A stretch of DNA of 64,000 nucleotides from Nonomuraea rhodomycinica (GTDB lineage: Bacteria > Actinomycetota > Actinomycetes > Streptosporangiales > Streptosporangiaceae). The DNA lies in NCBI RefSeq assembly GCF_013363995.1, contig NZ_JABWGO010000006.1, forward strand, positions 446,462 to 510,461, given 5' to 3'. Of this stretch, positions 9,188 through 17,660 are shown piece by piece (position 1 is the first letter of the stretch; every line of letters begins with the position of its first letter). The notes beneath the pieces are model-generated. The model saw nothing but the letters and a program-made list of their open reading frames with translations. It did not search any database and was not told where the DNA came from. Made by a program: the position numbers and the translations under genes.

Positions 9188-9203
9188 TGTAATTCTGATT
9201 ACA
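9188..9203 (+). promoter_or_regulatory. Palindromic operator over a leaderless promoter
   Basis: TGTAAT-N4-ATTACA, a perfect 6+6 inverted repeat ending on the A of the next start codon. A -10-like TAATTC (9190-9195) lies inside it, 7 nt from the ATG, so a bound repressor would cover the promoter. Confidence 0.6.
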
Positions 9204-9724
9204 TGGAAAGCGTAGAAAGCACCGCACAGGTACGCGCCTGGTTCACCGGCCGCCTGCCCGAGGACTGGTTCACCGGGGCGCCCGAGATCGTCCGCGACCG
9301 CGAGGAGATCGCGGTCATCGGCACGCTGCCCGAGCCGTCCGGCGAGACGCCGGAGGAGGAGCGGGCGGCCCTCGTCGAGGGGCTCGTCCTGCGCTTCAGG
9401 GAGGAGACCCGGGAGCGCCGCATCGAGATCGCGCGCGAGGCCGAGCGCAGGTTCCGGCAGAAGGTGTCCTGGGGCGTCTCCTGCGGCGAGCAGACTGTGA
9501 TGTTCACCACTCTCTCCGTGCCGGTGATGACCCGGCTGCGGCAGTCGGAGCGGCAGGTCCTCGACACGCTCGTGGCCGCCGGCGTGGCCCGCAGCCGCAG
9601 CGACGCGCTCGCCTGGTGCGTACGCCTGGTCGGCCGGCACACCGACACGTGGCTGGCGGATCTGCGCGACGCCCTGAGCCACGTCGACCGCGTCCGCTCC
9701 TCCGGGCCCGACGTCCAGAACTGA
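9203..9724 (+). CDS. Hypothetical protein with a ribbon-helix-helix-like C-terminus, 173 aa
   Basis: Family not recognised. The N-terminal half is acidic and helical (PEEERAALVEGLVLRF, then AREAERRFRQKV). The last 70 residues (VPVMTRLRQSERQVLDTL, then GVARSRSDALAWCVRLVGRH) have the spacing of a MetJ/Arc/ParD-type ribbon-helix-helix: a beta strand, helix, turn with SRSDA, and helix. It is transcribed from what looks like a leaderless promoter covered by a TGTAAT/ATTACA palindrome, which suggests autoregulation. A role as an antitoxin is possible, but no toxin partner is adjacent. Confidence 0.72.
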   Translation: MESVESTAQVRAWFTGRLPEDWFTGAPEIVRDREEIAVIGTLPEPSGETPEEERAALVEGLVLRFREETRERRIEIAREAERRFRQKVSWGVSCGEQTVMFTTLSVPVMTRLRQSERQVLDTLVAAGVARSRSDALAWCVRLVGRHTDTWLADLRDALSHVDRVRSSGPDVQN

Positions 9725-9750
9725 GAGCACGCAGCGAAAACGAATCGGGA

Positions 9751-9788
9751 AATGGTTTATACCACTCCGGGAATTGGTTTAGACCATG
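9751..9788. promoter_or_regulatory. Two DasR-type (dre-like) operators upstream of pckG
   Basis: Two near-palindromes, TGGTTTATACCA (9753-9764) and TGGTTTAGACCA (9775-9786), with centres exactly 22 bp apart. Both closely resemble the GntR/HutC-family DasR site core TGGTCTAGACCA. They lie about 190-220 bp upstream of the PEP carboxykinase gene. The rest of the 9725-9974 spacer holds an AT-rich run near 9822-9832 and a palindrome GCCAATTGGC at 9904-9913, with no gene. Confidence 0.6.
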
Positions 9789-9974
9789 CTTCGGAGGCCG
9801 GTGGAGGTGCCGGAGGAATTTCTTTTAAAACCGTTCGTGATGGGTAGGCTCCCCCAATCGTCAAGGCCCCTGCCTGCGGCGACGCCGACGTGAAAAGGTC
9901 TATGCCAATTGGCTTTCACACGGCTTCGTCGTTAATGATGACTGGGCCCTGAACACCGTGGAGGAGCCGTAGCC

Positions 9975-11768
9975 GTGTCGCTTTCCGTCGAAGTACCCGC
10001 CCCGACGAGCAATGCCGAATTGGTTGCCTGGGTGAACGAGATCGCCGCCTTGACCCAGCCCGACCGGATCGAGTGGTGCGACGGCTCGGAGGCGGAGTGG
10101 ACCCGCCTGACCAACCTGCTCGTCGAGCAGGGCGCCTTCACCCGTCTGGCCAAGCGGCCCAACAGCTTCTACGCCAAGTCCGACCCGAGCGACGTCGCGC
10201 GGGTCGAGGACCGCACGTTCATCTGCTCCGAGCGCGAGGAGGACGCCGGGCCGACGAACAACTGGATCGCGCCCGCGGAGATGCGCGCGACCTTCGGCGA
10301 GCTGTTCAAGGGCTGCATGCGCGGCCGGACGATGTACGTGGTGCCCTTCTGCATGGGCCCGCTCGGCGGCGAGATCTCCCAGCTCGGCGTGGAGATCACC
10401 GACTCGCCGTACGTCGCCGTCTCGATGCGGATCATGACCCGGATGGGGGAGCGGGCGCTGCGGCTCATCGAGGAGCGCGGCGAGTTCGTGCGCTGCGTCC
10501 ACAGCGTCGGCGCGCCGCTGGAGCCGGGACAGCAGGACGTGCCCTGGCCGTGCAGCTCCACCAAGTACATCAGCCACTTCCCCGAGACGCGTGAGATCTG
10601 GTCGTACGGCTCCGGCTACGGCGGCAACGCGCTGCTCGGCAAGAAGTGCTACGCGCTGCGCATCGCCAGCACGATGGCCCGCGACGAGGGCTGGATGGCC
10701 GAGCACATGCTCATCCTCAAGCTCACGCCGCCCTCCGGCGAGGCGCGTTACATCGCCGCGGCCTTCCCGAGCGCCTGCGGCAAGACCAACCTCGCCATGC
10801 TCCAGCCGACGATCCCGGGCTGGAAGGTCGAGACCGTCGGCGACGACATCGCCTGGATGCGGTTCGGCAAGGACGGCACGCTGCGCGCGATCAACCCGGA
10901 GGCCGGGTTCTTCGGCGTGGCCCCCGGCACCGGCGAGATCACCAACGCCAACGCGGTCCGGACGCTCTGGGGCAACAGCATCTTCACCAACGTCGCGCTG
11001 ACCGACGACGGCGACGTGTGGTGGGAGGGGCTCACCGACGAGCCGCCGGCGCACCTCACCGACTGGAAGGGCCGTTCCTGGACGCCCGACAGCGCCGAGC
11101 CGGCCGCCCACCCCAACGCCCGCTTCACCACGCCCGCCTCCCAATGCCCGACCATCGCGCCGGAGTGGCAGGACCCCGAGGGCGTGCCCATCTCGGCGAT
11201 CCTGTTCGGCGGGCGCCGCGCCACCGCGGTGCCGCTCGTGACGGAGTCGCTGAGCTGGGACCACGGCGTCTTCCTCGGAGCCAACGTCGCCTCCGAGAAG
11301 ACCGCCGCGGCCGAGGGCAAGGTCGGCGAGCTGCGCTACGACCCGTTCGCCATGCTGCCGTTCTGCGGTTACAACATGGGCGACTACTTCGGCCACTGGC
11401 TGGAGATCGGCCGCCGCCAGGGCGCGAAGCTGCCGCGCATCTACTACGTCAACTGGTTCCGCAAGGACGCCGACGGCCGCTTCGTCTGGCCGGGCTTCGG
11501 CGAGAACAGCCGGGTGCTCAAGTGGATCGTCGAGCGCCTCAACGGTGAGGCGACGGCCGTCGAGACGCCGATCGGCCTGGTGCCCGAGACGCTCGACACC
11601 GAGGGCCTCGACCTGCCCGAGGAGGACCTGCGCATGCTCCTGTCGGTGGAGCCGGAGGTGTGGCGGGACGAGGCCGCGCAGATCCGCGCCCACTTCGACA
11701 CCTTCGGCGACCATCTGCCCAAGGAGCTGTGGGACGAGTACAACGCGCTGCTCGACCGCCTGTCCTAG
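9975..11768 (+). CDS. pckG: Phosphoenolpyruvate carboxykinase (GTP)
   Basis: Converts oxaloacetate and GTP to phosphoenolpyruvate, the entry step of gluconeogenesis from TCA intermediates. GTP-type signatures are present: the kinase-1 P-loop FPSACGKTN, the PEP-binding region (SYGSGYGGNALLGKKCYALR), and NYVNWFRKD-like and RFVWPGFGENSRVLKW motifs. At 597 residues it is a typical length. GTG 9975 follows GAGGAG by 8 nt. Two DasR-like operators upstream suggest control by amino-sugar status. The gene is closed by a strong hairpin. With glpX at 41.3-42.3 kb the window carries two gluconeogenic control enzymes. Confidence 0.97.
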   Translation: MSLSVEVPAPTSNAELVAWVNEIAALTQPDRIEWCDGSEAEWTRLTNLLVEQGAFTRLAKRPNSFYAKSDPSDVARVEDRTFICSEREEDAGPTNNWIAPAEMRATFGELFKGCMRGRTMYVVPFCMGPLGGEISQLGVEITDSPYVAVSMRIMTRMGERALRLIEERGEFVRCVHSVGAPLEPGQQDVPWPCSSTKYISHFPETREIWSYGSGYGGNALLGKKCYALRIASTMARDEGWMAEHMLILKLTPPSGEARYIAAAFPSACGKTNLAMLQPTIPGWKVETVGDDIAWMRFGKDGTLRAINPEAGFFGVAPGTGEITNANAVRTLWGNSIFTNVALTDDGDVWWEGLTDEPPAHLTDWKGRSWTPDSAEPAAHPNARFTTPASQCPTIAPEWQDPEGVPISAILFGGRRATAVPLVTESLSWDHGVFLGANVASEKTAAAEGKVGELRYDPFAMLPFCGYNMGDYFGHWLEIGRRQGAKLPRIYYVNWFRKDADGRFVWPGFGENSRVLKWIVERLNGEATAVETPIGLVPETLDTEGLDLPEEDLRMLLSVEPEVWRDEAAQIRAHFDTFGDHLPKELWDEYNALLDRLS

Positions 11769-11798
11769 CGCGCGTCCAGAGCCACCCCCCGGCCTTCC

Positions 11799-11832
11799 GC
11801 GGCCGGCCCGTCAACGGCGCCGGGCCGGCCGC
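11799..11832 (+). terminator. Intrinsic terminator after pckG
   Basis: Perfect 12-bp stem GCGGCCGGCCCG/CGGGCCGGCCGC around a 10-nt loop, 30 nt downstream of the pckG stop and just before the next promoter. Confidence 0.8.
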
Positions 11833-11848
11833 GTGGCCTTCGGAGGTC

Positions 11849-11877
11849 TTGCCGGAGCGAGCCAGACATCCTAGGTT
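11849..11877 (+). promoter_or_regulatory. Sigma70-type leaderless promoter of the amidohydrolase gene
   Basis: -35 TTGCCG (11849-11854), 17-bp spacer, -10 TAGGTT (11872-11877). The GTG start is 7 nt after the -10, so transcription probably begins at or next to the start codon. No ribosome-binding site is present. Confidence 0.65.
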
Positions 11878-11884
11878 TTGCTGC

Positions 11885-12712
11885 GTGATCGTGGATGCGC
11901 ACCAGCACTTCTGGGACCTCGAGACCGGCTCCTACCCGTGGCTGACCCCGGACCAGGGCGTGCTGTACCGCAGCTACCGGCCGGCCGACCTGGCGCCCGA
12001 GCTGGCCGTGACCGGGGTCGAGGCCACGGTGCTGGTGCAGGCGGCCGACTCGTACGCGGAGACCGACGCCCTGCTGGCCCTGGCCGATGCCCACGACTTC
12101 GTGGCGGCGGTGGTCGGCTGGGTGCCGCTCACCCGTCCGGAGGAGACGGCCCGCGCCATCGAGCGCTACGTCAGACATCCGAAGTTTCGCGGGGTCCGGC
12201 ACCTCATCCATGACGAGCCGGACCCCGACTGGCTGGTCCAGGACACCGTGCTGGAGTCGCTGGGCCTGCTGGCGGAGGCCGGGCTGACCTTCGACGTGGT
12301 CTCGCTGCTGCCCCGGCACCTCGACCACGTCGTCACGCTGGCCGAGCGCCACCCCGGGCTGCGCGTCGTCGTGGACCACCTGTCCAAGCCGCGCGTCAGG
12401 GAGCACGTGTGGGAGCCGTGGGCCTCGCAGATCACGCGCGTGGCGGCCCTGCCCAACGTGTACGCCAAGGTGTCGGGGCTGGTGACCGAGGCCGACCACG
12501 CCGACTGGACCGTGGAGGACCTGCGGCCGTACGTGGACCACGCGGTGGGGGCGTTCGGCCCCGAGCGGCTGATGGCCGGCAGCGACTGGCCGGTGGCGCT
12601 GCTCGCCGCCGACTACCGGACGGTCTGGGAGGTGACGTCCTCCCTGCTGGGAGGCACGGACCGGGACCTGGTCCTGGGGGAAACCGCGCGGCGTTTTTAC
12701 GGAATCGGGTGA
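11885..12712 (+). CDS. Amidohydrolase family 2 (TIM-barrel metal hydrolase)
   Basis: COG3618-type hydrolase of 275 residues. The N-terminal metal-binding HxH is seen in DAHQHFWD (about residues 4-11). Other expected elements are RGVRHLIHDEPD, VVDHLSKP and the late metal/catalytic Asp in MAGSDWPVALL. Relatives act on lactones or aromatic-acid intermediates, such as L-fucono-lactone and related sugar lactones, but the substrate cannot be told here. It is expressed from its own leaderless promoter and is not obviously in an operon. Confidence 0.88.
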   Translation: MIVDAHQHFWDLETGSYPWLTPDQGVLYRSYRPADLAPELAVTGVEATVLVQAADSYAETDALLALADAHDFVAAVVGWVPLTRPEETARAIERYVRHPKFRGVRHLIHDEPDPDWLVQDTVLESLGLLAEAGLTFDVVSLLPRHLDHVVTLAERHPGLRVVVDHLSKPRVREHVWEPWASQITRVAALPNVYAKVSGLVTEADHADWTVEDLRPYVDHAVGAFGPERLMAGSDWPVALLAADYRTVWEVTSSLLGGTDRDLVLGETARRFYGIG

Positions 12713-12728
12713 TCTTGGCCCAGGGATT

Positions 12729-13331
12729 ATGGCTAGGCGTTTTCCTGGGTTTAGGGAAGTTTGGGATGGAAAAGCTGCCGGTGTGGGGGGACTACGCTGT
12801 GTCGATGGATCTTTCCTGACCGTCACGCCCGTCGCGTGCACGGACAGCGTCGGCATGCCGTACGAGATCACCCTGGAGCTGTCGCGCGACGGCACGCCGT
12901 ACGGCACCGTGGGCGAGCGGTGCGGCTGGCTGCTGCGGCGCCTGGCGCACGGCGTGGACGAGGCCCGCGCCGGGCGTGGCGAGGCCGCGCGCTGGCCCGA
13001 TCCGGACGACAGGTTCCCCGAGGAGGAGCCGGACAGCGAGCTGTTCGCCTTCCGGTACCGTACGAGGTCGGCCCTGGTGGGAGGCGGCGAGCTGCGCTGC
13101 TGCCTGCGCACGATCCCGCTCTGGGTCCCCGGGCGTGACCGGCCCGGGCGATGGCGGCTGACGCGCCGCGCCATCGTCGAGGCGTGGGGCGTGGAAGGCG
13201 TCGGCATGCGGGCGGTGCTCACCTCAGCGGAGCTCGCGCGCTTCGTGCACACGCTCGTCGACGAGGCCGACGGCTGTCTGGGCGGCCCCGGGAAATCCCA
13301 TGAGGGCGCGGACACACGTGAAACGCGGTGA
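12729..13331 (+). CDS. Hypothetical protein (start uncertain)
   Basis: Up to 200 residues, family not recognised. The core from MPYEITLELSRDG onward is well coded (high GC3) with no signal or membrane segment. The first 40 or so codons (12729-12854) are markedly less GC-rich and may be untranslated leader or promoter DNA, so ATG 12855 is a credible alternative start giving 158 residues. A hairpin at 13337-13362 follows. It sits just upstream of the prenyltransferase gene in the same direction. Confidence 0.6.
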   Translation: MARRFPGFREVWDGKAAGVGGLRCVDGSFLTVTPVACTDSVGMPYEITLELSRDGTPYGTVGERCGWLLRRLAHGVDEARAGRGEAARWPDPDDRFPEEEPDSELFAFRYRTRSALVGGGELRCCLRTIPLWVPGRDRPGRWRLTRRAIVEAWGVEGVGMRAVLTSAELARFVHTLVDEADGCLGGPGKSHEGADTRETR

Positions 13332-13336
13332 TAATT

Positions 13337-13362
13337 GCCTGTTAGGTCATTCGACCTGAGGC
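13337..13362 (+). terminator. Possible hairpin between the hypothetical gene and uppS
   Basis: AGGTC/GACCT (13344-13348, 13353-13357) nested inside GCCT/AGGC (13337-13340, 13359-13362). It could be a weak terminator or a uppS leader structure. Confidence 0.4.
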
Positions 13363-13386
13363 ACAGCACCGCTGGGGAGGGACTCC

Positions 13387-14148
13387 GTGGGCCTGCGCGA
13401 CCTGGTCTACCGGCTGTACGAGCGCCGGTTGGAGGCCAAGCTGTCGAAGGACAGCGTCCCCCGGCATGTCGGGGTCATCATCGACGGCAACCGCCGCTGG
13501 GCCCGCGCGATGGGCATGCGCGACGTGTCCCGCGGGCACCGCAAGGGCGCGGACAAGATCTCCGAGCTGCTGACCTGGTGCCGCGAGAGCGGCGTCGAGG
13601 TGGTCACGGTGTGGATGCTGTCCAACGACAACCTCAACCGGCCCAGCGAGGAGCTGGAGCCGCTCCTGCGGATCATCGAGGACGTCACGCAGGAGCTCGT
13701 GGACCAGGGCTGGCGCATCAGCCCGGTCGGAGCGCTCGATCTGCTCCCCGACCGGACGGCCAATGTCCTGAAAAACGCGAAAGAAGCAACATCGCACCGT
13801 CCTGGCCTGATTGTGAACGTTGCAGTTGGGTATGGAGGAAGACGTGAGATTGCCGATGCGGTGCGCTCACTCCTCCAGGAGCAAGCCAGCAAGGGGGCCA
13901 GCATCGAGGACCTCGTCGAGGTACTCGATGTGGAGCACATCGCGGAGCATCTCTACACTCGCGGCCAGCCCGACCCGGACCTTCTCATCCGGACCTCGGG
14001 CGAGCAGCGGCTGTCCGGCTTCATGCTCTGGCAGAGCGCTCACTCCGAGTTCTACTTCCACGAGGCTTACTGGCCTGACTTCCGCAGGGTCGACTTCCTG
14101 CGGGCGCTGCGCGACTACGCCGCGAGGCACCGGCGTTACGGTTCCTGA
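13387..14148 (+). CDS. uppS: Cis-prenyltransferase (isoprenyl diphosphate synthase)
   Basis: Condenses isopentenyl diphosphate onto an allylic diphosphate in the Z configuration, giving short-chain or undecaprenyl/decaprenyl carriers for cell-wall synthesis. The catalytic motif IIDGNRRWAR (Asp33) and the C-terminal LIRTSGEQRLSGFMLWQSAHSE are diagnostic. The 253-residue size and the neighbourhood (just before phoH2) match the Rv1086 type, which makes Z,E-farnesyl diphosphate, rather than the longer decaprenyl enzyme. Product length is therefore uncertain. GTG 13387 follows GGGAGGGA. A perfect hairpin ends the gene. Confidence 0.93.
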   Translation: MGLRDLVYRLYERRLEAKLSKDSVPRHVGVIIDGNRRWARAMGMRDVSRGHRKGADKISELLTWCRESGVEVVTVWMLSNDNLNRPSEELEPLLRIIEDVTQELVDQGWRISPVGALDLLPDRTANVLKNAKEATSHRPGLIVNVAVGYGGRREIADAVRSLLQEQASKGASIEDLVEVLDVEHIAEHLYTRGQPDPDLLIRTSGEQRLSGFMLWQSAHSEFYFHEAYWPDFRRVDFLRALRDYAARHRRYGS

Positions 14149-14182
14149 CCCGACATCTGGGTATCCAAGACGTAACGTTGGA

Positions 14183-14207
14183 AGTGTCCGGCCACAGGCC
14201 GGACACT
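14183..14207 (+). terminator. Intrinsic terminator after uppS
   Basis: Perfect 11-bp stem AGTGTCCGGCC/GGCCGGACACT with an ACA loop, 35 nt after the uppS stop. The remaining 150-nt leader before phoH has another hairpin (14320-14343, with one G-T pair) directly before the GGGGGAG ribosome-binding site. No known riboswitch class was recognised in it. Confidence 0.75.
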
Positions 14208-14355
14208 CCGGAGAGGGCCCCATCCTTGCGCCGACACCTGCCGAGGGGGCCGGAATCCGGCGTCGCCGGCACGTCGCGGCCGGGGACACGGGTCCGGTCC
14301 GATTCCCACCTCGTCTGCAGGGTGCCCCCCGCCAGGGGCGCCCGGGGGAGAACGT

Positions 14356-15675
14356 GTGGCAGTGTCCTCGAGCAACCCGTCCACTCAGCCCGGTAAGCGC
14401 ACGTACGTGCTCGACACCTCGGTCCTGCTCGCCGACCCGGCGGCGATGACCCGGTTCGCCGAGCACGAGGTCGTCCTCCCGATCGTCGTCATCACCGAGC
14501 TGGAGGCGAAGCGGCACCACCCCGAACTGGGCTACTTCGCGCGCAAGGCTCTGCGTTACCTCGACGACCTGCGCGTCAGACACGGCCGGCTGGACGAGCC
14601 CATGCCGGCCGGGGACGGCACCCTCCGGGTGGAGCTCAACCACAGTGACCCGTCCATCCTGCCCGTGGGCTTCCGTCTGGGCGACAACGACACGCGCATC
14701 CTCACGGTGGCCCGTGCCCTGGCCGCCGAGGGCTGCGACGTCGTGCTGGTCTCCAAGGACCTGCCCATGCGGGTCAAGGCTGCCTCGATCGGCCTGGCCG
14801 CCGAGGAGTACCGCGCGGAGCTGGTCGTGGAGTCGGGCTGGACCGGCATGGCCGAGGTCCAGGTGACCGACGAGGGCGTCCAGAGCCTGTTCGAGCACGG
14901 CTCGGCCGAGCTCGACGAGACCAGGGACCTGCCCACCCACACGGGTCTGCGGCTGCTGTCGAGCAAGGGCTCGGCGCTCGGCCGCGTGCTCCCCGACAAG
15001 TCGGTGCGCCTGGTGCGCGGCGACCGTGAGGTGTTCGGCCTGCACGGCCGCTCGGCGGAGCAGCGGATCGCGCTGGACCTGCTCATGGACCCGGACATCG
15101 GCATCGTCTCGCTCGGCGGCCGGGCCGGCACCGGCAAGTCCGCGCTGGCGCTGTGCGCGGGCCTGGAGGCGGTGCTGGAGCGCCGCCAGCACCGCAAGGT
15201 GATCGTCTTCCGGCCGATCTACGCGGTCGGCGGCCAGGAGCTCGGCTACCTGCCCGGCACCGAGGGCGAGAAGATGGGCCCGTGGGGTCAGGCGGTCTAC
15301 GACACCCTGGGCGCGATCACCACGCCCGAGGTGATCGAGGAGGTGCACGACCGCGGCATGCTGGAGGTGCTGCCGCTCACCCACATCCGCGGCCGGTCGC
15401 TGCACGACGCGTTCGTGATCGTGGACGAGGCCCAGTCGCTGGAGCGCGGGGTGCTGCTGACCGTGCTGAGCCGCATCGGCGCCAACTCCCGCGTGGTGCT
15501 CACCCACGACATCGCCCAGCGCGACAACCTGCGCGTCGGCCGGCACGACGGCGTCGTGGCCGTGGTGGAGAAGCTCAAGGGCCATCCGCTGTTCGCCCAC
15601 GTGACGCTGACGCGCTCCGAGCGCTCGCCGATCGCCGCCCTGGTGACCGAGATGCTGGAGGACATCACCCTCTAG
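14356..15675 (+). CDS. phoH2: PIN-PhoH fusion ATPase/ribonuclease (PhoH2)
   Basis: An RNA-acting protein with an N-terminal PIN ribonuclease domain (TYVLDTSVLL with Asp20; later GDNDTRIL with acidic residues) and a C-terminal PhoH ATPase. Walker A GGRAGTGKS lies near residues 254-262 and Walker B FVIVDEAQSL further on. At 439 residues it matches the actinobacterial PhoH2 size; studied members couple ATP hydrolysis to RNA unwinding and cleavage. GTG 14356 has GGGGGAG upstream. Order uppS-phoH2 parallels Rv1086-Rv1095. No vapB-like antitoxin ORF was found in the 150-nt leader. Confidence 0.94.
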   Translation: MAVSSSNPSTQPGKRTYVLDTSVLLADPAAMTRFAEHEVVLPIVVITELEAKRHHPELGYFARKALRYLDDLRVRHGRLDEPMPAGDGTLRVELNHSDPSILPVGFRLGDNDTRILTVARALAAEGCDVVLVSKDLPMRVKAASIGLAAEEYRAELVVESGWTGMAEVQVTDEGVQSLFEHGSAELDETRDLPTHTGLRLLSSKGSALGRVLPDKSVRLVRGDREVFGLHGRSAEQRIALDLLMDPDIGIVSLGGRAGTGKSALALCAGLEAVLERRQHRKVIVFRPIYAVGGQELGYLPGTEGEKMGPWGQAVYDTLGAITTPEVIEEVHDRGMLEVLPLTHIRGRSLHDAFVIVDEAQSLERGVLLTVLSRIGANSRVVLTHDIAQRDNLRVGRHDGVVAVVEKLKGHPLFAHVTLTRSERSPIAALVTEMLEDITL

Positions 15676-15681
15676 CGGGAC

Positions 15682-16227
15682 TCACTTCAGGTCGCCGCAG
15701 ATGAACCGTCCCTCCACCGTGGAGGGACGGTTCTCGTACCTGTGGACGATCTTGACCTGCTCGAACGCGGCCTCCTGCTGCGCCGTGCACACGATCTGGG
15801 CCTTGGCGGGCCGCGAGAGCGTGCCCTCGCCCTTGACGATGACCGTGAGCGTCGAGGTGCGGGGGAGCTGCACCTCGTCGCGCCGGATCGGGTTGAGGGA
15901 GTCCTTGATGCCCTCCAGCGTGAAGCCGCGCAGCGCGGTGTCACGGCCGTCCTGGAGCGGCTGCGTGGAGGCCGCGAACAGGGCCGTCAGCAGGCTCTCC
16001 ACGGTGTCGGACTCGACGTCGGCCGGCTCCTTGGTCAGCCTGCCGTCCTTGAGCAGGTAGATGGTCTTGGACGGCGGCGGCACCTGGACGGTCGGCGGCT
16101 TGGCCACCTCCCGCGCGTCGGTCGGCGCGATGCCGCAGCCCGCCACCACCGGCATGACCCCCGTCAGCAGGACCAGGGCGCCCCTCGCGCGCCGGCCGTG
16201 GCACTTCCTCCTCGCGCGGCCCCTCAT
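15682..16227 (-). CDS. Lipoprotein of a two-component operon
   Basis: A 181-residue exported lipoprotein with a basic n-region (RGRARRKCHGRRARG), a hydrophobic core and the lipobox VAGC. The mature part, GIAPTDAREVAKPPTVQVPP then YLLKDGRLT, resembles GerMN/SCO4905-type lipoproteins linked to sensor kinases. Its ATG overlaps the kinase stop (ATGA), so it is the third gene of the operon. By analogy with CseA and the AfsQ-linked lipoprotein it probably modulates the kinase at the membrane surface. Confidence 0.85.
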   Translation of the reverse strand: MRGRARRKCHGRRARGALVLLTGVMPVVAGCGIAPTDAREVAKPPTVQVPPPSKTIYLLKDGRLTKEPADVESDTVESLLTALFAASTQPLQDGRDTALRGFTLEGIKDSLNPIRRDEVQLPRTSTLTVIVKGEGTLSRPAKAQIVCTAQQEAAFEQVKIVHRYENRPSTVEGRFICGDLK

Positions 16228-17660
16228 GCGCGCGGCAGCCAGACCGTGAACAGCGTGCCCGGAGTCTGCGGGCGCACCGAGATCGTGCCGCCGTGGAGCT
16301 GGGCGTTGGCCCGGGCGATGGCCAGGCCGAGGCCGCTGCCCTGGCTGCGGGTGCGCCCGGCCCCCGCCTTGAAGAAGCGGTCGAAGACGTGGGGAAGAGC
16401 CTCGGGCGGTATGCCCCTGCCGTGGTCGCGCACCTTCACCTCCAGGCCGTTCTCGGTGCCCCTGGCGCTCACCGTGACCGGCGCACCGCCGTGCTTGAGC
16501 GCGTTGCCGACGAGGTTGGCCACGATGACGTCGAACCTGCGCGGGTCCAGGCTGGCGGTCAGGCCCGGTGAGGCGCTCACCCCCACCTCCTCGCCCCAGC
16601 CCCGCACGTCCAGGCAGCCGTGGATGGCCTCGGCGACGTTGACCGGCTCCAGGTTGAGCGTGGCCGTGCCGGCGTCGAAGCGGCTGATCTCGATGAGGTG
16701 CTCGATCAGCTCGCGCAGCCGCTCGACCTCCCTGAGCACGAGCCGGACGGCCTGCGCCGTGTCGTCGGGCAGCCGTTCGAGGTCGTCGTTGAGCACGTCC
16801 GCCACGGCGGTCATCGCGGTCAGCGGGGTGCGCAGCTCGTGGGAGACGTCGGCGACGAACCGGCGCGACATGGCCTCCAGCGCCCGCAGCTCCGACACGC
16901 TCAGCTCCAGCGCCGCCGCCGCGTCGTTGAACCGGGCGGTCAGCTCGGCCAGCTCGTCCTGCCCGTGGACCGGCAGCCGGGTGTCGAGCCGGCCCTGGCC
17001 GAGCGCCTGGGCCGCCGCGCTCAGCCGGCGCACCGGCAGCAGCACCTGCCGGGCCGACAGCAGCGCCACGACGAGGGCGATGGCGACGATGCTGGCGCCG
17101 CCCTGGGTCAGCTTGCTGCGCAGGGTGGCGAGCCGGCTCTGCTCGTCGCGCAGCGGGAAGAAGACGAACGTGCGCAGCCCGGTGGGCTCGGCGACGGTGC
17201 CGGCGCGCCGGTAGACCTCGGCGCCGACGATGAGCCACAGCTCGTTGTGGATGACCCTGCGCTGGGTGACGATGTTCTGCTTGGCCCGGCCGTACAGCTC
17301 GTTGGGCACGTCCTCCATGGTCATGGGGCCGTCGGCGTAGAGGAGGCCGCGGTACTCGACGACGACGCCGCGGCCGGGGCCGTCGAGTGACTGGCCGAGC
17401 TCCTCCAGGTTCTTCGCGGTGGGCGGCGCCTCGCCGGGCCGCAGCCGGCCGATCGGGAACGCGATGCGGTCCAGCTCGCGCTCGACCACGTCCACGGCGG
17501 TGTCCTCGGCCCGCTCGACCAGCGCGGTCTTGGCCAGCTCGAAGCCGATGGTCGCGACGAGGACCGAGGCGGTGACGGCGACCAGCGTGAACGTGATGAC
17601 GAGCCGCGCGCGCAGCCCGGTGGGCAGCCGGACCACGCGTCCGAGCAACTTCTTGATCAT
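16224..17660 (-). CDS. Sensor histidine kinase, AfsQ2/CseC-like
   Basis: A 478-residue membrane kinase with two transmembrane helices (about 20-43 and 186-206) flanking an extracytoplasmic sensor of about 140 residues, then HAMP, the DHp box RRFVADVSHELRTPL with phosphorylated His274, N-box NLVGNALKHGG and G boxes DHGRGIPPEAL and GSGLGLAIA. Its start overlaps the regulator stop by ATGA and its stop overlaps the lipoprotein start, so translation is coupled. Assignment to the AfsQ2-like group is inferred from the operon layout and the AfsQ1-type site upstream. Confidence 0.92.
   Translation of the reverse strand: MIKKLLGRVVRLPTGLRARLVITFTLVAVTASVLVATIGFELAKTALVERAEDTAVDVVERELDRIAFPIGRLRPGEAPPTAKNLEELGQSLDGPGRGVVVEYRGLLYADGPMTMEDVPNELYGRAKQNIVTQRRVIHNELWLIVGAEVYRRAGTVAEPTGLRTFVFFPLRDEQSRLATLRSKLTQGGASIVAIALVVALLSARQVLLPVRRLSAAAQALGQGRLDTRLPVHGQDELAELTARFNDAAAALELSVSELRALEAMSRRFVADVSHELRTPLTAMTAVADVLNDDLERLPDDTAQAVRLVLREVERLRELIEHLIEISRFDAGTATLNLEPVNVAEAIHGCLDVRGWGEEVGVSASPGLTASLDPRRFDVIVANLVGNALKHGGAPVTVSARGTENGLEVKVRDHGRGIPPEALPHVFDRFFKAGAGRTRSQGSGLGLAIARANAQLHGGTISVRPQTPGTLFTVWLPRA

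Noticed and set aside
14208..14355. Riboswitch in the phoH leader
   Set aside because: Hairpins exist, but no match to the c-di-AMP, cobalamin or other riboswitch cores that I can recognise.
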